Assembly: GCA_036873135.1 (NCBI GenBank)
Contig: JAPTYO010000041.1
Location: 1-64,000, forward strand
Origin: Clarkia xantiana subsp. parviflora
Lineage: Eukaryota > Streptophyta > Magnoliopsida > Myrtales > Onagraceae
Length of the DNA stretch: 64,000 nt
Direction: 5' to 3'
In this document: piece after piece, positions 47,887 to 59,134 of the stretch
Position numbering within the stretch: the first letter of the stretch is position 1
How the letters are laid out: each line of letters starts with the position of its first letter
Program-made: the position numbers and the translations under genes
The notes under the pieces: model-generated
Seen by the model: only the letters and a program-made list of their open reading frames with translations
Told to the model about the DNA's origin: nothing
Database searches by the model: none

Positions 47887-48089
47887 CCTCAGAGCGGATC
47901 AGCTCCAGGTCCGGCGACGGCGAGCAGAATTCAGCGGTTGGTGGAGGTGAGAGCTCCGCACATGAAGCTGCAATGCAAATTGGAATCGGGATTGACAGAG
48001 TGAAGGTTGCTGATTTGCTCAGCTTCAACCGCTCAACGTTCAACTTGACCGCCCACGGAAAGAGACGAATCAATGAAAATTATCGGGGG

Positions 48090-48820
48090 CAAGGTTGTCA
48101 GATCAGTATTTTAGATATTATGATTTTCCGATCATACTGAAGTAAAATGAAAATGATCACCGAATTTTTCAGGATCGTGAATGTGATCCGATAGTAGGAT
48201 CTTGATTTTACAGCCTCATTTAAGTAAAATAATTTTACGATTAAAATTAACATAATATTATCATAGTAAGGATGAAATAGGTTACCTAAAAGAAAATGAA
48301 GTAGAGAATCAATTTCGAATTAAAAAAAATAAATATATCTATAAATTTAGTGTGATTGATAATTTGAATTCTTTTCAACTTTAAAAATAATTTTTTAGTT
48401 ATTTTAAAATTTTATAGGAGCAAGTTGTACATAACATTTTCTTCTATATCTATATCATTGTTTAAATAGAGAAATATACACTGAATTAGAGATGTATGTT
48501 ATAATTAATTATAATCATTTGTCATGTTATACGATTTAATATATTCTTATATTTAATAAATATTTTATATCAAATATGATTTTGATAAATTAGTTCATGC
48601 ATTAAAGATTTTTTTTTATAGATTTTATTTATTTACTTGATGATAAATAGTAAATTTATATACATATATTTATATAATATAACATACCATATAAATTTAT
48701 TCGTTATTCTTATGTTAATTTATAACTCATGTAGAATCTTATGATACATGATCTGATCCTACGAACGATCTGATCCCACACTAAAACGATCTTAGTTATG
48801 ATCTTGATCCTAACACCTTG
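48090..48820. mobile_element. hAT-like element upstream of TPLATE
   Basis: It starts CAAGGTTGTCAGATC and ends GATCCTAACACCTTG, imperfect inverted repeats. It is flanked by ATCGGGGG at 48082-48089 and 48821-48828, a perfect 8 bp duplication (9 if the terminal C/G is counted outside). AT-rich, no transposase. Its near end lies 204 bp before the TPLATE start codon, so it is in or next to the promoter or 5' UTR. Confidence 0.75.
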
Positions 48821-48828
48821 ATCGGGGG

Positions 48829-49020
48829 CCTGTCGGTCCGGCTCTGTATTCGGTTCATAGGTCGAATGTAGGGATAGCAACGGGTCGTGGGTACCCGCTG
48901 ACTCGTGGGGCCCCAGCCCGATTTTGACCGGCCGACCCGTGGGGCACAGGACGGGTTCGGGTCGTAATAGGCGCGGGGTGGGTGTGCTTCGCATGCCGTA
49001 GATCCGCCCCGTAATAAACA
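48829..49020. mobile_element. GC-rich TE fragment (GGGTCG/CGGGTACC words)
   Basis: Begins near GTAGGGATAGCAACGGGTCG, resembling the TAGGGATGTCAATGGGT end of the element at 61334-61755. It is rich in GACCCGT/GGGGCCCC words. The other end is not clear. Confidence 0.45.
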
Positions 49021-49685
49021 TATATATATATAATATTAATATTATGTTGGTTTAATAAATAATATGTTAATTACTATATTTAACGGGTGTATGAAAAGGA
49101 TACAAGGTGCAAAAGGTTGGTACCAAAAGTATATAAAAAAAATAAAAGTGGTATGAAAAGCCAATTTCGGTAAAAGAAGTGGTATGAACGGTACATTTAT
49201 CCCTTACTTTTTAGCAATTAATACAATGATCAAGATTAGTATCGCATTGCTCTAAACTATCTCTCCTACACTCTTCTCATTCACTCACACGGTGTCTCCA
49301 GGTGGCGGAAAACGAAGTAATCTCAAGTCTCAAAGGACCATAATGTCATTATATATTCCTCTCAAAGTCGGACCAGCAATCATTTATTGGATCGATACTC
49401 ATAACTAATCACATCTCTACAAACATATAAAGATGGAGAATACAATGTAGCATGCTACGTCTCCATGCAAGCTTTTATTATTTCCTACTCGCAATGTCAC
49501 AAACACACTCTTCATGTAGGAGTGTATGTATAACACCACTACCAAAAGTTCTGCTGACTGATTATAATGCATCAATTTCACATACCCAAAAAATCATCTC
49601 ATTCGGTACTTCAACCATAATTAATCAATAATAACTGCTTTTTATAAGAAGCTTGAGTCCAGTTTCTGGACAAATGCGTAGCTAA
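49021..49685. other. Intergenic / cytochrome c1 3' flank
   Basis: TATATA-rich DNA and a degenerate stretch with GGTACCAAAAGTATA near 49120, similar to one arm of the family 2 foldbacks. The 3' UTR of cytochrome c1 lies at the right end. Confidence 0.4.
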
Positions 49686-52360
49686 TTAATTGACAACATC
49701 GAGGACCAACTTGCGCGACTTGAGGACAGACCACTTCAAACGTCTGTAGTATGCCGCTTGAAGGAGCGCCAAAGATAGTACAAATATCCACTTGAATCCC
49801 ATCTGTATTGTATTGTATTCATGAGTGAGCATGTTATCTGTTGTTGGCGCGACCGTTCAAATACAAAATAAGTAGTACAAGAAGAATTTTCTTTTTACCA
49901 GTTTCCTCTCCTCCATCTCTGGTTCAGCAGCCCATGTCAAAAACGAAACGATATCCTTCCCCATCTACACCCCATCATCAATCAAAGTACAGAAGCAATG
50001 ATGAGAAGGCTGGCCATCCCTTCATAATTCAATAAGCATCAATTACTTTTTAGTAAAATAGAATCAAACCTGAGCTTCTGTTGCTGGTGTGCCATCCTCG
50101 TATTCTACAGCACCATCATTAAGCATCTTTGGCATTGCAATAGCACCCCCAGGGAAGTAGGGGTTGTAGTGCAATCCCTCTCGAATCTTGCATATTTGAT
50201 ATTGGGAGTGTAAGCAACAAAAAGACCATGATATATATATATCAGATACCCAAGAACAAAATGTCACTTTTTAAGAGATGCATCGCCATACAATGTTAGG
50301 TTTCAGTTTCTCATATCTCATAAGTTTTCATACGGAGAACTTAAGACTGTTTTTATCTGATGAAAATTTTATCCATGAAGAATTTTTAGAAAACAAACAA
50401 AAAATTGTTTGATAAGATAATGGCTACATATAGGCAGCAGTGCTTTCCTAATCAATGGCTTCAAACAGGTGATTAGATCATGTTCTAAAGTTTTAGTCAC
50501 TTCAATTCTTTACATGAAGTTTCACAGAGTTTAACTGAAAATACAGCCGCCTTAACAAGCACGATTTCATATCTGAATGGATATTTCTATCTTTTTCTAG
50601 CATACTTGGCAGATTATTAATTTTTTAACCTATCTATGCAGGATATTTCTTTCCTTCTGAAATTCAAAAGCCCTAACTTAACCCATTACTAGATATGGGC
50701 AGATTTTATATTCTCAAACATTACTGAATCCCTCACTATTGAAAAACATGGAAAGTAATTTACCGTAACTCCAGCAGGAGGGTCTCGGTAACCAGTTAGA
50801 AGGGCAAACACGTAATTCTGACCATTATGACGAGCCTGAAAAGAGAAGCATTTGCATTTTAATCAGTAGTGAGTAACAACTTCTCATGATACTAATAACT
50901 AAAGATAGAAAAGGGACAGAACTTTGGTGATAAGACTCAGATCAGGTGGATAAGCCCCTCCATTAGCAAATCTAGCAGCTTGTTCATTTGGATATGGCTG
51001 GGGAAAACGATCACTGAGTTTTCCAGGACGACTGAACATCTCACCCTCGTCATTGGGTCCATCAACTACCTCAATCTCAGCAGCCATAGCCTTCACCTCT
51101 TCTTCAGTGTAGGCTACCCCCACCAGATCACGATATGATATTAGAGACATTGAATGGCAGGATGCACAAACTTGCTGATAGACCTGATGACCGCGACGAA
51201 TCCTATCCAAGGAAAGCATTAAAATAACGAGGAACTTGCAGGCTGCAGCATCACACAATATTCCAATATATATTACGTTATCTCACAAGAAAGAATGGGG
51301 AACAGTAGATGAAAGTGCAGACGGCAGAGCCTCGTATCAAGAAATAAACAGTACACATGGGTAAGAACATGCTCCTCACCAACTCAGAATAACTAAGAAA
51401 TTTTATAGCCACACATCAAATATAAGATTGCTAAAGGCCTAGTACAAAAGTACATGCTTTAGGAGGAAGGCAAAGATAAAATTTTGCTACTTTTGGAATG
51501 TAATGCATAAACTTGACTACATTGATTTTATATTTAACCTCGTCTAATACGAAGGAGCTCTTGTCAAACTACTACATATGAAACGGAAGTTCCAAAACTC
51601 ACGATGCATGGTCATATGAACTGAGAATTCCTTCATGAGGCCATGGATAGTTTGGGCATGCTAAACCATGTTCAGCCTCATCTGCAGCAGCAGGAATTGT
51701 CGCAAAGCTTAAAAATCCTGAAACACCAGCTCCAAGGAGCGCAAATGTTCTCAGAATATTTGTGCTGGAAGAGCCAGCCCCATCATTAGCTTTCTTTGAG
51801 AAAAAGGATGACAAAGCTGGAGATATCTGCAAGTTTTTTGCAGCACAAAACATTAGCCAAGGTTATGTCAGCTGCATAATGCATGATATGCATCTGCCAC
51901 CTAATGAACACAGAGATCCAATAAAGTAAAAACATATTATTATTGTTTACCTAACACCTTTATACTTTCTTAATGTTATCAGTAATAAGATAGTAGTTTA
52001 TTCATTACAATGACGGCGCAGTAATATACAAACTTGAGCATCAAGTATAGTACCAAGGTATCACCCGATAAAACCATTCATACACCATAATATGTGTAAA
52101 TTGTAAATGAAAAGTAAAAGTAAAAACCTAAAATCCAGGAAAGAAAGACTAATATATATGGTTCTCTATGGATCAATTTAAAGTACAAATTGAGATTTAC
52201 ATGGAAATGTTGCAGTAAGAGGATAATCGGAGATTACACTTGCTCAAGTCATCTTAAATATGCATAGCCAGTTCCTAAGCACATTAGAAAAGACACTCAC
52301 GGTGGACTGGGCCTGAAGCTTCCTGCCCAGGAGTTTATGTATAATTCCTCCTCCAGCCAT
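49686..52360 (-). CDS. CYC1: Cytochrome c1, mitochondrial (complex III)
   Basis: Haem-carrying subunit of the cytochrome bc1 complex; passes electrons from the Rieske protein to cytochrome c. Seven coding exons (minus): 52301-52360, 51603-51826, 50923-51202, 50764-50835, 50070-50186, 49899-49964 and 49686-49802, totalling 936 nt, 311 aa (family about 305-310). Start [15 protein letters not shown] gives a basic presequence. A hydrophobic stretch (about 48-68) followed by [10 protein letters not shown] is the bipartite sorting signal and maturation site. The haem site VCASCH has Cys107, Cys110 and His111; the axial Met is in [10 protein letters not shown] (Met230). A C-terminal helix ([15 protein letters not shown], about 277-291) and basic tail anchor it in the inner membrane. 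All key residues are present. Intron 3 has a weaker donor (AAA/GTTCTG). Confidence 0.96.
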
Positions 52361-53510
52361 TTCTCGTCAACCAAGCTTTCTGTCAATAATAATGCGGAAC
52401 TGAAACTCACGGATGCAATCATCAAAAATTGAAATGCTAGGTCCTATCCGGTCATCTAAACCCTAATTCAGCAACCATAATCAATACTTTTGCAAAATTA
52501 TGCTGATAAAAAACGGAGCATCAGTCTGCCAATTCCCCACATATTGACCAGATTTGCCAGTCCTCGCAGATTCAGTTGGACTTTCACGCACATTAAACTG
52601 AATTAATTCGCCTGGAAATATCGGTTGACTAATGTTTCAAAGCTCTTAACGAAGCATTTCCTATCTTAAAAGGTCGTGTTTCCTCAGAAGTCAGAACTGC
52701 CGTAATTGCCACACCAGTATCCATTTGAAGCCAAAGCAGCAAATGTATCTATCCGCTTATGGAAACTATAACAAGTCTACAAGAGACAGCAGCGCTAGTT
52801 GTCCGAACCAGTTATTTGCCTCCCTCCCTCCCCAGCCCAGTGCGCTTTCACTATTTGGACAGAGCTCAAAATGGCGGGAGAAACGCCATGGATAATTCAG
52901 TAAACATATCAGAGTATGAATCAGACATTCTGGACCGCAAAGCATGACATCTAGATGATATAAATCACGGATCTCGGAAAAAGAAAACCAAATCTAGAGG
53001 TAGAAAGAAAGAAAGGCATCAAAAAGATGAAAGAGAGAAATACTTTACCGGAGCAAGCGGCAGCTTAGATTATGCAAATAAATTGGTTCACTTGGAGATG
53101 ACCTTGCGAAGAGACGAACCCTACGGTGGAGTGGAACAGAGAAGATGACTTCTGGTCGAGAGATGCGCCTGCCTGCCTGCCTGCCGGCCGTGTTAACGGG
53201 CCATGATTCTTTTGACGAGGCCCGTTTGACTCGTCAATGGGCGGCCGAGCCAATCGGTTTATAACAAACACGGCCGGAAAAAACGGGTACACCTGTCCGA
53301 AGTAAGTTTTGAAATTCGATGAAAGATGAAATTTAGTATTTGAAATGTTAAAATGGACAGACCTAGATCTCGTTTTAATTGAAATTTAGTGCGTATGTGC
53401 GTATTTTTCTCTCACTTCAATCATTTTCATCAACTCACTTATTATCTATCGCTCTTTACTTTTCACAAAGTCATCAAATTTTCCCCAAAACTTGAATATC
53501 AAAAGAAAAA
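52361..53510. other. Cytochrome c1 5' region and intergenic DNA
   Basis: Contains the likely 5' UTR (possibly with an intron) and promoter. A GCCTGCCTGCCTGCCTGCCGG repeat lies at about 53168-53188. No other gene is supported; the short frames here are chance. Confidence 0.4.
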
Positions 53511-54035
53511 GGGTTAATAGGTCTTTTGGTCCATGATGTTTGATCATTTTTGGGTTTTGGTCCATGATGTTTTTTTTTTCCTAGTTTTGGTACCATATGT
53601 TTGCAGATTTTTCTAGTTTTGGTCCGACAGTTACATTCCGTCCATTTTTTTACATGTACAAGTCACGTGATCCACCCTAAACTTTCAATTTTGTTCAATT
53701 TAGTCCCTCTAATACTTTCCTAACCTTTTTTTGGTTCAATGTAGTCCCGAAGTTTCAAATATTCAATTGGACCTATTGTCCAATTGGGGTCAATTTTGAA
53801 ACTTCGGGACTAAATTGAACAAGAAAAAAGGTTAAGAAAGTATTAGAGGGACTAAATTTAAAGTTTAGAGTGGATCACGTGACTTGAACATGTCAAAAAA
53901 TGGACGGAATGTAACGGTTAGACCAAAGCTAAAAAAAATCTGCAAACATATGGTACCAAAACTAGGTAAAAAAAAACATCATTGACCAAAACTCAAAAGT
54001 TGTCAAACATCATGGACCAAAAGACCTGTTAACCC
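53511..54035. mobile_element. Near-perfect foldback element (family 2)
   Basis: It starts GGGTTAATAGGTCTTTTGG and ends CCAAAAGACCTGTTAACCC. The two 250 bp arms are almost exact reverse complements, with both bearing TTTTGGTACCATATGTTTGC, AGTCACGTGATCCACC and CTCTAATACTTTCCTAACC or their complement. The centre is around CAATTGGACCTATTGTCCAATTG. Flanks AAAGAAAAA (53502-53510) and TAATAAAAA (54036-54044) agree at 7 of 9 bases. Its arms are the best preserved of the foldbacks here, so it is probably the youngest. Non-coding. Confidence 0.9.
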
Positions 54036-54239
54036 TAATAAAAAATTGTGGTGTGGAGCAATTTCCAGCAACAACGGAGCAGGATTTACTTGCGCTGATG
54101 TGGTCAGCTTCTTAGGCGACGGTCCCGGCAAAGTGACGAGAAGGGAGCGTGCATGAGAGATCGAATTTGAAAGTCGGTTTCGTCGGGATTGGCTTCTCTA
54201 AGGTAATCACACCGAGACAACAAAAATGAAACCTAGGAA

Positions 54240-54310
54240 ACTCAATTTTAACGCCAGACACCAAATTTCAGCATTTGTGAAACTTCAGACAATTTATAAG
54301 TTCTTAACCC
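54240..54310. mobile_element. Single right arm of a family 1 foldback
   Basis: CCAGACACCAAATTTCAG, GAAACTTCAGACAATTTATA and the end GTTCTTAACCC match the right arm of the elements at 25479 and 32344. No left arm precedes it. Confidence 0.65.
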
Positions 54311-55924
54311 ATAAAATTATTCAAAATGTGTTGGATTTAGAGGATAGTTACTGCATATTAAACACGTATACATGTCATGTAACTAATTACGTGGCGAAAA
54401 GGGGCACATACCAGTTTATCTTATGTAGCCCAAGACCGTCACAGATAGAGTTCTCAATATGTCGGACGGGTCCTGCAGGAACTCTGGTTAAGGAGCAGTT
54501 TGCAGGCAATTGTCTCCACAGCAAAGTCTCTTTCAATTCGGTGACATGATGGATATCTTGTTGACACAATTTCGGCACCTCCTTGTGCTATGCACCACTT
54601 CTGTCGAACCCTTAGAATATTAGGGAGAGGGATTTCAATATGCACCACTTTTGTTTAAGCATTTTATTGCTTGATTTTAGCAGTTTGCGCATGCGAGTGA
54701 ATTCGTCATCCAACTCGTACATTTCCTTAGCGTTTTGTCATTCGAAAAGTCTCATAATCGTCTCGATCGATCTGATCAGACGTTTAAGACCTCTTTCGTC
54801 GGCGAACCAAGACAAATGAAAGTTTTTCTTTATAGGATAAATCATTCCCACGCATCCCCTTCATTATCAGGGACATGATATGTTATTATGCTGGCATCCA
54901 TGCGTAGAAGGTCATCATGCTCCAAGATGAGAATTTTAGCATCAATCGCATATCTATTGCCGTAGCGAAAGTGCAAGGCGCCCCATAGGTGTAGTGTACT
55001 GACATTCATGAACTGTTGAGCAATCTATGTTGTTAAGGTTGAGCGTATCTGATTATTCTAAAGATTTTCTTATTTTATTTAAAAAAAATACTTAAATTTA
55101 GTAAAAAAATTCATTAAAAACATTAGAATAATTTTATGCCAAAAAATAAAAAAGAAATTGAAAAAAATATAATGAAAATGTATATTTTTATTATATGCAA
55201 AAATATAATCTTTAGAATTTTATTTTTAATTTTTAAAAAATAAAAATCATATTTGTTTGTAAAATTTATTTCGAAGTTTATTTGTATTTTTTATAAATGG
55301 CTTTATATTTTGTTGTTATTGTTACAATAAAAAATTAATAAAACATAAAAGATAACTAGATAGAGTTATTATTGGTAATCTATGAAAAATGATTCTAGAG
55401 AGCGAGCTCATGTCCACTACATAAGTCCATTGAGATTCGTTCCTATACCCAATTTGTGATAATAACAGTAGCTCATTAAGTATATATAGTCAACTTTTTC
55501 AAACTATTCGATGTGATACTATTTACTAATACATAAACCTAACCGTATTATATTAATGTGACATTAAATAACGATTTTGATTGTAAAATAGAGAAATTAA
55601 AAGAAGGCGAAAATGAAAGCCTTTTATTAGGCAAAAAGAAACTGAAATTGTCAAAAATTAGTGAATGGAAGGAAGTATGTCCGTTGAGGAAACAAACAGA
55701 AGAGAAGAGAAGCAAAGCAAAACAAAACAAAAGAAAGCAAATCAAAACAAAGGGAGGGACAAACAAATCTTTGGTGATGTTCCTCTCCAATCCATCCATC
55801 CATATTATTCTATAATATAATATAGTACATTTAAACCTCCTTTATTGATCCAAGCTTGGATAACATTCAAGCTTTATTATTCATCATCAACACAAACAAA
55901 GAAACGATCTTGGGTTTTTATCTC
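54311..55924. other. Intergenic, no gene recognised
   Basis: The minus strand from about 55010 to 54390 has several interrupted frames (such as CTFATAIDMRLMLKF and RYPSCHRIERDFAVETI) that might be a decayed transposon or gene fragment; I cannot identify it. After 55060 the DNA is AT-rich. The stretch 55800-55924 is the presumed promoter and 5' UTR of the next gene. Confidence 0.35.
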
Positions 55925-57913
55925 ATGGGGGAGACTACTTATGTGATGCATCCCGTCGCATACACTTCTATCTACTCTATTCGAGAAAATCCAAAGGTTT
56001 AATCTTTACCTTCAATTATATTTTTCTAATATATTTATTCCCTAATATCGAAACATAATTTTATTTACAGGAAAGCGCGATGCACGCTGCTCTCTCCCAA
56101 TCAATTTCTTTTGGAAGATTCATGTCTGAATCCCTGTCTTGGGAAAGATGGTCCACTTTTACTTCCAAAAAATACGTCGAGGAAGCCGAGAGATTCTCTC
56201 AGCCCGGATCCGTTGCTCAAAAGAAAGCCTTCTTCGAAGCTCATTACAAGGGAATGTCTGCTAAAAAACCCAATCTTGTTGTTACTTCTTCTCCAAGGAA
56301 CTCCCCAATACCAAAACTTGACACCATAAACGAAGAAGAATATCAGGAAGAAGAAACAAACATCAAATCAACTGTCTTGTTGGATGAATTAAAGGCTATG
56401 GCTAATGAAATACCCGAGGTTGCAGTTGAAATAGCCTGTTGTTTGCATGAGGAATCTGATATGAAATTTGAATCACCAAATCGGGTTACTGATAATTGTG
56501 ATGATAAAAATGAAGAGAACAAAGAAATGGATTTGAATTTTCACCAACTCATATCGAACAACGAGGAGAATAAAGAAGAATCTTCTGAAAATGAAGAGTC
56601 TTCTGAAAATGAAGAGTCTTTTGAAATTGAAGAATCTTCTGAAAATGAAGAGTCTTCTGAAGTTGAAGAATCTTTTGAAAATGAAGAATCTTCTGAAACT
56701 TCCTTGCTTGAGGAGACCGATACGGAGGTTGTTGAATCACAATGTCAGCTTGATAAACAAGAGTCCATGAAAATTGAGTTGAACGAAGAACCCGAATCAG
56801 AGTCCCCTTGCACTGAGGTAGATACACTATACTTATATATCATAATCATTGATAAAATAAAATGTCTTTTTATCATCTTTAGCTTTACATACTTGTGATT
56901 CTTTTTGTAGTATCATTCTTTGAAACAAGAGTCAGTATGTAGTGAAGAAGGTTCGGTGGGTAATATTGAGGAAGATTCTTGTTCTTCTACTCGAATTGAT
57001 GAAAAGATGATTGTAACGGAGTCTCCCCATAAAAAGAAGTCGACTGCTCGATGGCTCAAGCCATTGCGTGTAACTCCTGCTAAGGAATTCAACCTTTTCT
57101 CACTCACGGTTAAAAACAAGCCCAACAAAACCAGAAACTCTACTGATCAGGTAGGTGGTATCTACAATCTAATCTCAACATAAATTGCAGTGATGGGTTC
57201 TGAGAAGAAAACAATCAAACTTTGAATGCAGGTAGCTGCAAATGGGAGTAAAAACAACCCAAAAGTGCGTTCACCTTCTTCATCTACAATGTAAGAACTC
57301 TTTTGCTAGCTAATAACAAACCTTGCAATACAAGTAACTTTTCTTTGCAGTAAAAAAAAAAAAACTATATTTTTTGCATTCAAAAAGCACAAAGAATTGA
57401 ACTTTGCTCAATATTTTGCAGGTTCAAACAATTTTGGAGCAAATGCTCAAAGAAATTACTCCTTTCGAACTTTAATTTGAGGAATGAAGAGAAGGCTAGG
57501 AGAAAAAAGGTAAGGCAGTGGCTGCTATACTGCAAAATTGCCTCATTAGTCTTTCTTAATGATCAAGTAAAATTTACATGATTATTTCATGGAATTGCAG
57601 GAGAAACTCGAGAAGAAACCGAGAAAATGGGGTTTGACCCACTGCTTCAAGCCTAGCCCATACAAAAAAAACCATAGAGAAAAGGAAAAAATGGAGGATC
57701 AGATAAAATTGGTACAAAAGTGTTGCTGAACAAGCAAGCTATTGTACAATATTTGAGATCTAACTGTTATGTTTTCTTGATAATAGATTGCAATGTCTCG
57801 CTCATATGCAGCTAAAAGTAGCAAAGAGAGTCACTGCAAAGGCAAGACAACAACAATGGCTCGAAATGACTGATTCGGCTGCAAATTTGTCTCTGATGAA
57901 TGATATTTATTAA
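55925..57913 (+). CDS. WVD2-like / TPX2-domain microtubule protein
   Basis: Proposed seven coding exons: 55925-55996, 56071-56817, 56911-57150, 57232-57290, 57422-57509, 57601-57711 and 57812-57913; 472 aa with consistent phases. The first exon begins MGETTYVMHPVA. Exon 2 carries the WVD2-like signature SISFGRFMSESLSWERWSTF, then YVEEAERFSQPGSVAQKKAFFE. An acidic Glu/Ser repeat follows (about residues 192-235). The C-terminal part, FNLRNEEKARRKKEKLEKK, matches the start of the TPX2 C-terminal region (F.LR.EERA..RKE..KLEEK), but the rest is shortened and divergent. The family binds and bundles cortical microtubules; the nearest match is WVD2-like 7. The last intron is the least certain; without it the protein would end at a TGA near 57728. 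Confidence 0.8.
56570..56702 (+). repeat. In-frame Glu/Ser coding minisatellite
   Basis: About eight copies of a 15-18 bp unit TCTTCTGAAAATGAAGAG encode SSENEE-type repeats in exon 2 of the WVD2-like gene. Units are nearly identical in DNA, which points to recent slippage. Confidence 0.9.
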
Positions 57914-58363
57914 GGATGAGAAGAAATGAAGGCAAGGGTTATTATTTTTCAAACTAATTGTTAAGGGTGGGGAGGGCATTCAATATGTATATAGGGTAAG
58001 AGGAAGCTCATTTGTCATGAATTTTCCTGTGAAAATTCATGATCGAATTGAAGCTTAATTTGTCCAAATGTTTGTGTCCAAGTGATTGTGTAACAACAAT
58101 ACTATTGTGTTTTATGACTTTTGCTAACATTATGGTATACCTGTTTATAATGATACTAACTTTTATATATTTATTATTATGATACTAACTTTAATGTATG
58201 TTTGAGGCATTGAAAAAAGACTCCATTTTGATTGTGACATTGAATTTTGATAATGGGCAAAATCAAGCAATTATATCATTCACTAAGAGACTCGAACAAT
58301 TTTCCAAGGAGAAAAACTTATTGCAAAGTGAAAATTTACCCCTTTTTTATAGGAAAGTTTATG
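57914..58363. other. WVD2-like gene 3' flank
   Basis: 3' UTR and AT-rich intergenic DNA. The frame at 58198-58422 runs into the foldback element and has no recognisable domain. Confidence 0.4.
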
Positions 58364-58676
58364 GGGTTAAGAACCTCTTTACATTCTCAAGTTTGCACAA
58401 TGTTGTGATGTTCCAGGTTTAAATTGTTGCTGATAAGTGTCCCACGTTTCGTTTTCGTTATTTTTGGTTTTCCTTCCGTTTTTTATGTTAAATTTGATGA
58501 ATTTGGGTATGGATTTTCTTCAATTGATGTATATTTATGTAAATTAAGTTAAATTGAATCTAAATTTGTATGTATACACTAATTGACATAAGTTAAAGAG
58601 AAGCAAAAGTGTCATTTTGTTCATTTCTCTAAAAGCAACATGTTACAAATTTGAGACAATGATTATGTTCTTAACC
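58364..58676. mobile_element. Foldback MITE (family 1), 9 bp target duplication
   Basis: Left end GGGTTAAGAACCTC, right end GATTATGTTCTTAACC. The left arm contains AGGTTTAAATTGTTGCTGAT and CCTTCCGTTTTTTATGTTAA, the family 1 core. Flanks AAGTTTATG (58355-58363) and AAGCTTATG (58677-58685) agree at 8 of 9 bases. The arms are less similar than in other copies, so this one is older. Confidence 0.75.
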
Positions 58677-59134
58677 AAGCTTATGAGAATGCTTATCTTT
58701 ATAGAACAGTTGTTTAAAAAATGTTACTTTTTCACAAAATTACTTCTATATTTGACAACATATTAGGTAAGTAATATGATGTTGCTGAATTCAACATGTG
58801 ACCAGCTCAAATCGTCTATATGCACTTATTTTCTCAAAGCATTGAGTTGAGAAAATGACCATCTTTCGTGAAGATTCGTAAAATTCTTAACTTACTCCGA
58901 AAGGAGAAGATGCATCACCATAACAAATCAGGACAAATCAAGGTTACAATAACCATTTATTTTAAACAAAATCATAATGTGCTTCTTTGGCCCCTAAGCC
59001 AACTACAACAAACAAGATTCGGTTCACCAATACGAGTTTCGATCACAAGTTATTCACTAAACAAACAGAGCTGTCAATATTTCACCAGCCTTAAAACCCC
59101 CAACATAACTAGGCTTCTTGTTCAAGGCACTTAC
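58677..59134. other. SDH2 3' flank
   Basis: Presumed SDH2 3' UTR at the right end; otherwise AT-rich with no recognised feature. Confidence 0.4.

Noticed and set aside
55548..55815. Overlapping ORFs rich in Lys/Glu (plus) and Phe/Leu (minus)
   Set aside because: Both translate an A-rich/T-rich stretch in the presumed promoter and leader region of the WVD2-like gene; no family resemblance.
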